This document shows, piece by piece, positions 33,189 through 40,877 of a DNA stretch of 64,000 bases; positions within the stretch are counted from its first letter, which is position 1, and the number at the start of each line of letters is the position of its first letter. A program made the position numbers and the translations under genes. Origin of the DNA: an uncultured Lachnospiraceae bacterium (GTDB lineage: Bacteria > Bacillota > Clostridia > Lachnospirales > Lachnospiraceae); NCBI GenBank assembly GCA_910583895.1, contig CAJTYJ010000001.1, positions 1 through 64,000 of the forward strand, given 5' to 3'. The notes below the pieces were generated by a model. That model made no database searches and was not told the origin of the DNA. It was given only the letters and a program-made list of their open reading frames with translations.

Positions 33189-36100
33189 ATGAAAAGAAAG
33201 TATATTTGGAAGCGGACAGCCGCTGTGTTGGCAATGACGGCTGTGCTGATGACGGATCAAAGTGTGATCTATGGGGCTGGTGCTGTACAGCCAGAGGCGC
33301 AGGATGCGCAGAGTCAGGAGGGGATACGGACCTCCGGCCAGGAGCAGAATGCAGAAGAAGCAACTACGGATCTGCCGGCGGAGGAAGCATTGGAAGACCT
33401 GCCAGAAGAAAGTGCAGAAGAAAAACCGGTGGAAGAAAAAGAACCGGAGGAGATGCAGCAGCCGGAGACAAAACAGCAGACACCTCTGGAACCAGAGCCT
33501 AAGGAGGCAGATCAGGAAGATCCGGAACCAAAGGCAGAGGAAGAACAGGAATCCGGAGTGGAGCTACAGAATCCGGAACAGGAAAAAGAGACAGAACCAG
33601 GGGAAGAAGAGCAGGCAGATCAGCCTGAGGTTCTGCAGGATGAACCAGAAGTAGAAACGCCAAAGGAAGACAGGGCGGAACTTCCCGACAAAGGACAGGT
33701 TTCGGATCAAGAAGTACTGGAAAAGGAGATCGTCTGGGAACCTTTTTTTGGAGAGCAGGCATGGGATGCAGAGACGTTTCTTTTGGAGCAGGAACGGATA
33801 GGTGTTGCCCGGGAAGAAGAGGCGTATGAGTACGAAGAGGCGTATGGCAGGCAGCTTTTGGGCACACAGGCAGGAGTGCTTTATGAGGAGCTGCTTTCCT
33901 GTCTGGAAGGAGTACAAAAGGCAGAAGCGGTTGTGCTGGGAGAGTTTTTTGAGGACTCAGAGGAAGTGCTGGATGCAGAGGCTGATTTTGCATCTCGTTA
34001 TGAACCGATGGCCAGAAATGCTTTTGACGCCTTCTGGTATGACTGTGCAAAGGCAGAAGTGCTGGAGGACTGCAGTCTGAAGGTCCGGTATGAAGGAACC
34101 AGGAAAGAAGACGGAGGCATTCTCTGGACGGTTTTGGCCGGATGGGATCTGACCATGCCGGAGGAAGAAGTGCTGCAGGAAGTACAGGAAGATAACCGGA
34201 CAGAGGAGGACACAGACTGGTATACCGGACTGGAATCCATCTTTGTACAGGTGAGCGAAATCAGAGAGAAAGAACTGGAAGACTTTCTGGAAGCCGGAGA
34301 GGAGATACCATCCGACAGTGACGAGCGGTATGCCAGGATGTTTCAGCAGCTCTGCAGACAGACAAAGACAGAGTGTGTCCTGGTGAAAGGACTCGTAGGA
34401 GAGACCGCCTCCATGTGGAATGCGGTGCGCCAGGAGGAGGGGGACTGGTATCTGGTGGATATTCCAAGATCCATGTTCCTAAAGGGCGCCGGAGAAGAGC
34501 AGGAAGCATCTGCAGAGGAGCGGGTGGTCTATGGTGATTTTTCCAACAGTCATCAGGGACTGTTTGTCTCTCCGGTGATCAGTGAGACCGATTATCAACC
34601 AGAGGAAAAAGAGCCGGCAGCGGAAGAGCCGAAGATCCAGGAGGAGACTTTAGGGACAGAGCAGCTGCCGGAAGCGGGAAAGACAGAGACAATAAAAGAG
34701 CCAACAAAAGAGTCAGAACCAGAGACGCCTTTGGAGACCCAGAAGGCTCCGGAAGTTCCAGAATCAGAACTGCTGGCAGAGGCTGAAAAGGTGCAGACCA
34801 AAAGTCAGCAGGCGGCCGTAACCGAAAGCAAGGCTGCGCCGGCGGAGAAAGTGCTGACCCAGGTGAGCGTCACTTCTGTCAAACCGCAGACCTATACCGG
34901 AAGAAGCCTTACACCAAAACTTACCGTGAAAGATGCGTCCACCGGAAAGAAACTGAAGATCGGGTCGCAATATACAGTTTCTTATGAGAATAATGTAAAT
35001 GCCGGAACTGCCACCGCTGTGATCCGGGGAGTGGCCGGCAGCGGATACGACGGGGTGCTCCGGGTGAATTTTACCATCAAGCCCCAGAATATCAAGAAAG
35101 TCAAGACAAAGGTGATCGGCAAAGGTTTTGCCTTTACAGGACAGCCGGTGACTCCGGGAGTGACGGCCGTCTATAACAAGATGTCCCTGAGTGCGGGAAC
35201 GGATTATCAGATTCAGTATGTGAACAATGACCGTCAGGGAAATGCGCAGATTCATCTGACCGGAACCGGGAATTATACCGGCACCAAAGTGCTGAAGTTC
35301 AAGATTTCGGCAAATATGATGAAAGATGCCTCGATCTCTTTGTCGTCTTATTCCGGGGTCTACGGGGGAAAAGAAGGGCTTCCAGAGATCACAGTTACTT
35401 ATGGTTCCATGGTCTTACGGGAGAACGTGGACTATGCGGTAGTCTATCCGAAGAAAATGAAGGTGGGGAAAAATTATATCACCATAAAAGGAAGAGGGAA
35501 CTTTAAGGGCTCCGCCAAAGTCGCCTATACCATATCCAAAGCTTCTCTTGGGGACGCCGAGATCTATTTTCCCTATGCATGGCAGTATACAGGAAAGAAC
35601 CTCAAAGTTATGCCCACGTCTGTGACCGTAGGCGGGGTGACGCTGCAGGCGAAAAAGGACTACACCATCAAATTCCAGAATGCGGCGGGCAAAAAAAGCA
35701 GCAAAATAAAGGAAGCCGGAAACTATCAGATTATCCTGACCGGAAAAGGGCTTTTCCAGGGAACGGTCTCTTTCCCCTTCTGTGTCACCAGTGATCCCGG
35801 CGTGCTGGGTGAGAACTACAACAGTGCACAAAGCACCATCAAGCCAGAGCCTCCGGCAAAACCGGATACACCGGCAGATACCAGTCCGGACGAGACGGTG
35901 ACCGTGGATCATGACCAGTATTTTGGTTATTATGAAGGCTATAAGATTTACTCGAAAAAGGGAATCCAGGGGGTATCCAACTATACAGAAGACACCAGGG
36001 CACAGCATGTTCTTTTGAATGTGGACCTTTCGGACCTGATCAGTACATCCGAAAGGCCGGGATATATCCCCTATACCTATAATGGGAAAACCTATTATTT

Positions 36101-37163
36101 CGGGGACCTGATTGCTCTGAAGAATACGGTGTATCATCTTCATGGCTGGGGAGGTGCCGAAAATCCGTACGGGGCCAATCATAACCGGAATGTGACCTTT
36201 GTACTTTTGATGGGCTGGAAGGATGAATTATCCTATCTGATTCACCCTTCTGCAAGAAAAAGAGGCGCAGCGCCTTACTATGCACTGAATATGCAGGAGG
36301 CCGGTGCAAGACAGACCTTTGAGGCACTGTTCCGCTACATGGGAGAGGAGTTCGGGGCTTACAAAACCAGAGTCAGCAACTGGACTTTGGGAAATGAGGT
36401 AAACAGCTGCAAGGAGTGGAATTACTCCGGCGGCATGTCTTTGAAAGAGTGCGTGTCCAATTACGCCCAGGCCTTCCAGCTTCTTTCCAAAGGGGTAAAA
36501 CGGGCAGCCAAAAGTTCCAGGCTGTTTATCTCTCTGGATCACTGCTGGACGGCTTCTGTGGCAGGCCACAGCGGAAAGTCCTATCTGGATCAGTTTGCAG
36601 CCTATATGAGCCAGACTGCTCCAGGAGTACAGTGGAATGTGAATTTCCATCCTTACTCCCAGCCCTTGAGCAGAACCAGTTTTTGGAAGGATAATTCCAA
36701 TACGACGCAGTCTGCAGGTACAAAGTACATATCCATGAAAAATATAAAGGTGCTGACTGATTATCTGTCCGGGCTGGAGTCCACTTATGGAAAAGCGGGC
36801 GGTTCCATCCGGGTGATCATCGGAGAACTTGGCTATACCGCAAAGCCCGGGAATGCAGCGGCTCAGAGAGAGCAGGCGGCGGCTGTTGGATACGGCTATT
36901 ACATTGCCATGTTCAATACGCGGATTGATTCTTATATCATCCGTGCGTATCTGGATGATCCGGCGGAGACCAAAAGCGGACTGTATCTGGGGCTTCGCAG
37001 CAGCGGTCATGAAAAGAAAGCAGCATATGATGTATTCCAGAATCTGGACACTCCCCAGTCTCTCTCCTACATGCAGGATGCCCTGTCTGTGATCGGCATC
37101 GAGAGCTGGGAGAGCGTGATTCCGGGCTTTCGGGCGGATGAGCTGCCGGCGGCAGATTTCTAG
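33189..37163 (+). CDS. Large secreted multidomain protein with DUF5722/glycosidase-like C-terminus
   Basis: 1324 residues. A signal peptide (residues ~1-31, KRKYIWKRTAAVLAMTA) is followed by a very acidic Glu/Pro/Gln-rich spacer (~35-185), a region ending in a degenerate transglutaminase-like motif (~385-430; CVLVKGLVGETASMWNAV, WYLVDI, with Met where the catalytic His is expected), a second Glu/Thr/Pro linker (~465-550) and four or five beta-sandwich repeats (~555-875) with the YTGxxLTP and GNYTGT patterns. The last ~420 residues resemble DUF5722 TIM-barrel proteins: E1070 in WTLGNEVNS and E1213 in VIIGELGY fit acid/base and nucleophile of clan GH-A. No LPXTG or other anchor is visible at the C-terminus. 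A secreted or wall-associated carbohydrate-active protein is likely; its substrate is unknown. Confidence 0.75.
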   Translation: MKRKYIWKRTAAVLAMTAVLMTDQSVIYGAGAVQPEAQDAQSQEGIRTSGQEQNAEEATTDLPAEEALEDLPEESAEEKPVEEKEPEEMQQPETKQQTPLEPEPKEADQEDPEPKAEEEQESGVELQNPEQEKETEPGEEEQADQPEVLQDEPEVETPKEDRAELPDKGQVSDQEVLEKEIVWEPFFGEQAWDAETFLLEQERIGVAREEEAYEYEEAYGRQLLGTQAGVLYEELLSCLEGVQKAEAVVLGEFFEDSEEVLDAEADFASRYEPMARNAFDAFWYDCAKAEVLEDCSLKVRYEGTRKEDGGILWTVLAGWDLTMPEEEVLQEVQEDNRTEEDTDWYTGLESIFVQVSEIREKELEDFLEAGEEIPSDSDERYARMFQQLCRQTKTECVLVKGLVGETASMWNAVRQEEGDWYLVDIPRSMFLKGAGEEQEASAEERVVYGDFSNSHQGLFVSPVISETDYQPEEKEPAAEEPKIQEETLGTEQLPEAGKTETIKEPTKESEPETPLETQKAPEVPESELLAEAEKVQTKSQQAAVTESKAAPAEKVLTQVSVTSVKPQTYTGRSLTPKLTVKDASTGKKLKIGSQYTVSYENNVNAGTATAVIRGVAGSGYDGVLRVNFTIKPQNIKKVKTKVIGKGFAFTGQPVTPGVTAVYNKMSLSAGTDYQIQYVNNDRQGNAQIHLTGTGNYTGTKVLKFKISANMMKDASISLSSYSGVYGGKEGLPEITVTYGSMVLRENVDYAVVYPKKMKVGKNYITIKGRGNFKGSAKVAYTISKASLGDAEIYFPYAWQYTGKNLKVMPTSVTVGGVTLQAKKDYTIKFQNAAGKKSSKIKEAGNYQIILTGKGLFQGTVSFPFCVTSDPGVLGENYNSAQSTIKPEPPAKPDTPADTSPDETVTVDHDQYFGYYEGYKIYSKKGIQGVSNYTEDTRAQHVLLNVDLSDLISTSERPGYIPYTYNGKTYYFGDLIALKNTVYHLHGWGGAENPYGANHNRNVTFVLLMGWKDELSYLIHPSARKRGAAPYYALNMQEAGARQTFEALFRYMGEEFGAYKTRVSNWTLGNEVNSCKEWNYSGGMSLKECVSNYAQAFQLLSKGVKRAAKSSRLFISLDHCWTASVAGHSGKSYLDQFAAYMSQTAPGVQWNVNFHPYSQPLSRTSFWKDNSNTTQSAGTKYISMKNIKVLTDYLSGLESTYGKAGGSIRVIIGELGYTAKPGNAAAQREQAAAVGYGYYIAMFNTRIDSYIIRAYLDDPAETKSGLYLGLRSSGHEKKAAYDVFQNLDTPQSLSYMQDALSVIGIESWESVIPGFRADELPAADF

Positions 37164-37255
37164 TGCATGGTGCACGAATCTTGAAGTAAATCGTGCCTGC
37201 GATTCGTGTTCGCTGTGGGTCTGCGAAGCGACGGCGCAGTGGTGCCTGCGTCTGG
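37163..37255. repeat. Cluster of short palindromes after the surface-protein gene
   Basis: Directly after the stop there are GTGCA-TGG-TGCAC (37163-37175), GCACGAATC facing GATTCGTG (37172-37209) and GCCTGC facing GCAGGC (37233-37255). The stretch is GC-rich and codes for nothing convincing. It resembles intergenic palindromic repeats. Confidence 0.45.
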
Positions 37256-37310
37256 CTTTGCAGGCGTGCAGATGGAACGGACCGCAAATGCTGGTTATGC
37301 AGGTTAATGG

Positions 37311-37346
37311 AAAAAAGGCCTGTCCGGATGGACAGGACCCTTTTTT
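37311..37346. terminator. Bidirectional terminator between convergent genes
   Basis: AAAAAAGG, a CCTGTCC/GGACAGG stem with loop GGAT, then a CCC-T6 tail. It has T-runs on both strands and sits between the stops at 37163 (plus) and 37350 (minus). Confidence 0.8.
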
Positions 37347-37349
37347 CAA

Positions 37350-37610
37350 TCAGATTTTTTCTGTTTCGTCTGCGGGGATGGTATCTTCGGAAAGATCCAC
37401 GTGCTCTTCTTCAAAGATTTCTTCGCTGACCTTGGAGACTTCGGGTTCTGCTTCTGTCTCTTCTTCGCCGTCGTCGAAAAACGCTTCGTCGTCAAATGCT
37501 TCTTCGGCTTCTTCTTTTTCGGCGAAGAATTTGCGGTAAAGCAAAACAGCTCCGGTGGCGGCGAGAATCGCTCCGCCGATGGTTACAAGCATTTTCCATA
37601 GTTTTTTCAT
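37350..37610 (-). CDS. Small membrane-anchored acidic protein
   Basis: 86 residues from the ATG at 37610, which has AAAGGAG six to seven bases upstream; a longer frame from 37694 lacks a ribosome site. One N-terminal transmembrane helix (residues ~5-26, MLVTIGGAILAATGAVLL) is followed by RKFF and then a tail of about 55 residues that is almost half Glu and Asp (FDDEAFFDDGEEETEAEPE). No known domain is recognised. The single helix with a positive residue patch after it suggests the acidic tail is cytoplasmic. It stands alone between a bidirectional terminator and the divergent HAD gene. Confidence 0.7.
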   Translation of the reverse strand: MKKLWKMLVTIGGAILAATGAVLLYRKFFAEKEEAEEAFDDEAFFDDGEEETEAEPEVSKVSEEIFEEEHVDLSEDTIPADETEKI

Positions 37611-37773
37611 GGGTGACTCCTTTCCCTTCGGTATGGTTTTCTGTTGTGGTTCCTGAAAAGTTCCGCGTCTGTGGTGTGACTTCTGAGGAACCATGAATCA
37701 GATTTTTCTCTATTCTAATACAAATGCCAGAAGATGAAAAGTAAAAAAACATGAAAATTTAAGAAAATATCCG

Positions 37774-37802
37774 TTGAGATTTTCAAACTTTTCTATTATA
37801 TT
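37774..37802 (+). promoter_or_regulatory. Promoter of the HAD/PrsA-like operon
   Basis: TTGAGA (37774-37779), 17 bases and TATATT (37797-37802). Confidence 0.65.
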
Positions 37803-37810
37803 GTGTATTA

Positions 37811-37844
37811 GGAAACGTCATAAGTCCTGTCTTATGGCGTTTCC
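37811..37844 (+). other. Leader hairpin at the mRNA 5' end
   Basis: Arms 37811-37824 and 37831-37844 form a 14-bp stem with one G-U pair and a six-base loop, starting within a few bases of the predicted transcription start. There is no T-run after it. A 5'-end hairpin that stabilises the mRNA, or a protein-binding site, is possible. Confidence 0.6.
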
Positions 37845-37877
37845 TATAGTATATACCAAAAAGGATGAAAGAAAACA

Positions 37878-38684
37878 ATGATTCGATTAATTGTAAGCGA
37901 TATTGATGGTACGCTGGTTCCGGAGGGCGGAAGCGGCTTAAATCCGGAATATATGGAGGTGATCCGAACGTTTGCCGGGCTGGGCGTGCAGTTTGCGGTG
38001 GCAAGCGGCAGGCAGACCTCCAGCATTGATGCCATGTTTCACGAGGTGCGGGATCTGGTCTATTACCTGGGAGACAACGGTGCCTCGATTCTAAAAGGCG
38101 GTGTATCCGAAAAGGAGCTGCGCCTGGACCGGGAATTTATGGTGGATTTTCTGGAGGAACTGAAAGGAATTCCGGGCCAGAGACTGCTTTTTTCTACCCG
38201 GGAGGGGTGTTATACGGATGACAAGGATGAAAGTTTTTCCAGGCTGATTTTTGGAGAGTACAAAGGTGCCGGGAAGGTAGTGGAGGATATATCGCCCTAT
38301 ATGGACACCTGCATCAAACTGAGCCTGTACTGTGAAGGCGGTTCCAGAGCGATCTACGACCAGCTCTATGAGCGCTGGAAGGACAGGTTTGTCATCCATG
38401 TATCCGGGGCAAAGTGGGTGGACATCAATGCACTGGATGCCACGAAGGGACAGGCGGTCCGGTGGATTCAGGAGGTCCATGGGATCCGCCCGGAAGAGAC
38501 AGTGGTGTTCGGGGACAATTACAACGACATCTCCATGATGATGCAGGCAGGCAGAAGTTACGCTTCTGAACTGTCTCATCCGGATATTCAAAAAGCGGCA
38601 GGGCATGTGGTGGCCTCTTATGAAAAAGATGGTGTTCTTGGGGTGCTAAAGCAGATCCTGGAGGAGGTGCAAAGTGAAAAATAA
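37878..38684 (+). CDS. Cof-type HAD hydrolase
   Basis: 268 residues. HAD motif I is at the very start (IVSDIDGTLVPEGG: Asp nucleophile and Asp+2), motif II in VASGRQTS, motif III Lys in LDATKGQAVRWI and motif IV in VVFGDNYNDISMM. The C2-type cap between motifs II and III places it with Cof/YidA sugar-phosphate or flavin-phosphate phosphatases. The substrate is not predictable. It overlaps the lipoprotein gene downstream by 11 bases. Confidence 0.92.
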   Translation: MIRLIVSDIDGTLVPEGGSGLNPEYMEVIRTFAGLGVQFAVASGRQTSSIDAMFHEVRDLVYYLGDNGASILKGGVSEKELRLDREFMVDFLEELKGIPGQRLLFSTREGCYTDDKDESFSRLIFGEYKGAGKVVEDISPYMDTCIKLSLYCEGGSRAIYDQLYERWKDRFVIHVSGAKWVDINALDATKGQAVRWIQEVHGIRPEETVVFGDNYNDISMMMQAGRSYASELSHPDIQKAAGHVVASYEKDGVLGVLKQILEEVQSEK

Positions 38685-39654
38685 GAAAAGATGTGGATGG
38701 CTTTCTCTGGTTTTGGCTCTGTGTCTTTTGCTGTCCGGCTGCAGCAACACAAAGATTGTGCTCACTACCGGTCTTGCTTCGGATGAAGTGTTCCGAATCG
38801 GAGAAGTATCCTGTCACCTTCCCGAGGCGCTGGTTTATCTGATGAACCAAAAAGGGAGATATGAAAATATCTACGGCATTGAGATGTGGCAGCATGCGCT
38901 GGGAGAGATGACCATGGAAGAATACCTGAAAAATCAGGTGCTCTCAGAGCTTGCGCAGGTAAAAAGCATGGTGCTTCTGGCCCGGGAGCAGGAGATCGTC
39001 CTGACCGAGGAGGAGCAGTCACTGGCCGGACAGGCAGCGGCAGAATATATCGGCACCTTAAGCCGGGAAGAGATTGGAATTCTGAAAGTGGATCAGGAGT
39101 CAGTCAGCCAGATGTACAAAGACTACTGCCTGGCTTTCAAGGCCTATCAGGAGATCACAGAGGACGTCAGCGTGGAGATCAGTGATGACGAGGCCAGAAT
39201 CATTCAGCTTCAGCAGATCTTTGTTCCGGAGGAGCATCTTGCACAGGAGCTTCGCCGCAGGATTGAGGAGGGGGAGGAGTTCGGAAGCATCGCGGCCAAT
39301 TACTCCAAACTCACACAGACTACCGTCTCCATGGCCAGAGGTGAAAAAGGCGGGGAATATGAGAAGGTAGCTTTTGATCTGAACAATGAAGAAGTCAGCC
39401 AGGTGTTTGCCGAAGACGGCGGGTACTATATATTAAAGTGCCTGAGTACCTATCTGGAAGAGGAATCCGAGGCCAACAAAGTTCAGGTGGCAAATCAGCA
39501 GAAATCAGAGCGGTTCCAGGGCATCTATTCGGAGGTGATGAAAGACACCCTGTCTGAGTTTCAGGAAAAGCTCTGGGACAAGATCCGGTTTTCAGACTAT
39601 GAAGAAGTACAGACCAGCTCCTTTTTTGAGATTTATCACACATATTTTGAGTAG
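38674..39654 (+). CDS. PrsA/SurA-like peptidyl-prolyl isomerase lipoprotein
   Basis: 326 residues. The signal peptide ends in a lipobox (LLLSGCSN), so Cys22 or nearby should be lipidated and the protein tethered outside the membrane. The N-terminal helical region (~60-160) resembles the SurA/PrsA chaperone part (YLKNQVLSELAQVK). Residues ~180-260 fit a parvulin domain (RIIQLQQIFV, LRRRIEEGEEFGSIAANYS, GGEYEKVAFDLNNEEVSQVF, GGYYILKCLS), although the usual parvulin His/Cys set is not fully evident. It probably assists folding of secreted proteins. It ends six bases before the convergent PLP-enzyme gene. Confidence 0.8.
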   Translation: MKNKKRCGWLSLVLALCLLLSGCSNTKIVLTTGLASDEVFRIGEVSCHLPEALVYLMNQKGRYENIYGIEMWQHALGEMTMEEYLKNQVLSELAQVKSMVLLAREQEIVLTEEEQSLAGQAAAEYIGTLSREEIGILKVDQESVSQMYKDYCLAFKAYQEITEDVSVEISDDEARIIQLQQIFVPEEHLAQELRRRIEEGEEFGSIAANYSKLTQTTVSMARGEKGGEYEKVAFDLNNEEVSQVFAEDGGYYILKCLSTYLEEESEANKVQVANQQKSERFQGIYSEVMKDTLSEFQEKLWDKIRFSDYEEVQTSSFFEIYHTYFE

Positions 39655-39660
39655 GAATGG

Positions 39661-40782
39661 TCAATCTGAAAGGATTTCTTTCAGGCAGTTTAAAAGTGCG
39701 GTGTTCTGCTCAGGCATCAGAAAACAGAAGCGGAAGAACGTTTCGTCTTCCAGACCGGGAAAGTCTGAGCAGTCCCGAAGCATCATCCCTTTTTTTAGGG
39801 CGTGGAGGAATACATCACTGGAAGTGATTCCTTCTTTTAAGATACGGACCAGGATAAAATTGGCGTAAGGCTGGTAGACTCTGATATACTTCCAGCTTCG
39901 AAGCTCCTGATAGATCCGCTCCCGTTCAGATGAAATGAGCGTTCTGGTTTTTTGAATATAGTTATGGTCTGCAAACATCAGGGCGCCGGCGGCGTCTGCA
40001 AGGCTGTTGAGAGACCAGGGATTCTGGCGCTCCTTTGCCAGGGAAAGCAAAGAAAGGCTGCCGGTCATGGCGTAGCCCAGCCGAAGTCCCGGGGCTGCAA
40101 AAAATTTGGAGATGCCCCGGAGGATGACAAAATTGTCAAATTGCTGCAGAAGTCTGGTGCAGGAGACGCTGACCTCATCCGGTGCAAATTCAGCATAAGT
40201 CTCATCGATCATGATAAAGATATTCTGGTTCTGGCAGCAGGTAAGAATCTGTGCCATCTCCTCTGGCATCAGTGCCGCGGAAGTGGGATTGTTGGGGTTG
40301 CAGATGACGCAGAGGTCCGTTTCCTTTTCTGAAAGCGTTTGGCAGAAATCCGTCACATCCATTCGGAATCCCGAAGCCTCAGAAAGGGCATAATACCGGA
40401 CTTGTCCGCCGGACAGCCGGACCTCCCGCTCGTATTCGGAGTAGGTTGGAGACACAATCAGTGTTTCTTGGGGTTTTTGCACCTGGATAAACAAAGAAAT
40501 CAGCTCGGTGCAACCGTTTCCCACCAGAATCTGCTCGGGCAGACAGCCTGCGTAGGCGGCGATATGTTCTCTGAGCGTGCGGTAATCCGGATCCGGGTAG
40601 GCAGTGATCACATCCAGCTTTTCTGCCAGTTCCTCTTTTAACTTCGGAGAAATCCCCAGGGGATTTACATTGGATCCAAAGCCGATGATGGATTCTTTCG
40701 GGACTTTGAATGTTTGCTCAATCTTTTCCAGGTCACTTCCATGAAAATGTTCTTTCTGTACTTTTCTGCTGTCTGATCCCAT
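39661..40782 (-). CDS. CobD/HisC-like PLP-dependent aminotransferase-fold enzyme
   Basis: 373 residues from an ATG with AGAGG nine bases upstream. Fold-type I signatures: FGSNVNPLGISPKL near the N-terminus, VGNGCTELISLF, CNPNNPTSAAL, MIDETYAEF and the PLP Lys in RGISKFFAAPGLRLGYA. The xxKFFAxPGLRLGY form is closer to threonine-phosphate decarboxylase (CobD) than to typical histidinol-phosphate aminotransferase, and the N-terminal HFHGSDL also recalls CobD's HGG start. No other cobalamin or histidine genes are nearby, so the physiological substrate is open. Confidence 0.75.
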   Translation of the reverse strand: MGSDSRKVQKEHFHGSDLEKIEQTFKVPKESIIGFGSNVNPLGISPKLKEELAEKLDVITAYPDPDYRTLREHIAAYAGCLPEQILVGNGCTELISLFIQVQKPQETLIVSPTYSEYEREVRLSGGQVRYYALSEASGFRMDVTDFCQTLSEKETDLCVICNPNNPTSAALMPEEMAQILTCCQNQNIFIMIDETYAEFAPDEVSVSCTRLLQQFDNFVILRGISKFFAAPGLRLGYAMTGSLSLLSLAKERQNPWSLNSLADAAGALMFADHNYIQKTRTLISSERERIYQELRSWKYIRVYQPYANFILVRILKEGITSSDVFLHALKKGMMLRDCSDFPGLEDETFFRFCFLMPEQNTALLNCLKEILSD

Positions 40783-40809
40783 ATATCGTTTCCTCTCTTA
40801 CTCGTATAG

Positions 40810-40839
40810 TTGCGCATTTGAATCAATCGGTGCTATAAT
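40810..40839 (+). promoter_or_regulatory. Promoter of the DUF5717-type operon
   Basis: TTGCGC (40810-40815), 18 bases, TATAAT (40834-40839), 38 bases before the start at 40878. Confidence 0.65.
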
Positions 40840-40877
40840 ATTATATATGAAAACGCAAAAAAAGCAACGGGGTTTAT

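Noticed and set aside
36228..37349. 373-residue minus-strand frame over the surface-protein C-terminus
   Set aside because: It spans the bidirectional terminator and lacks a ribosome site; the plus frame carries recognisable domains.
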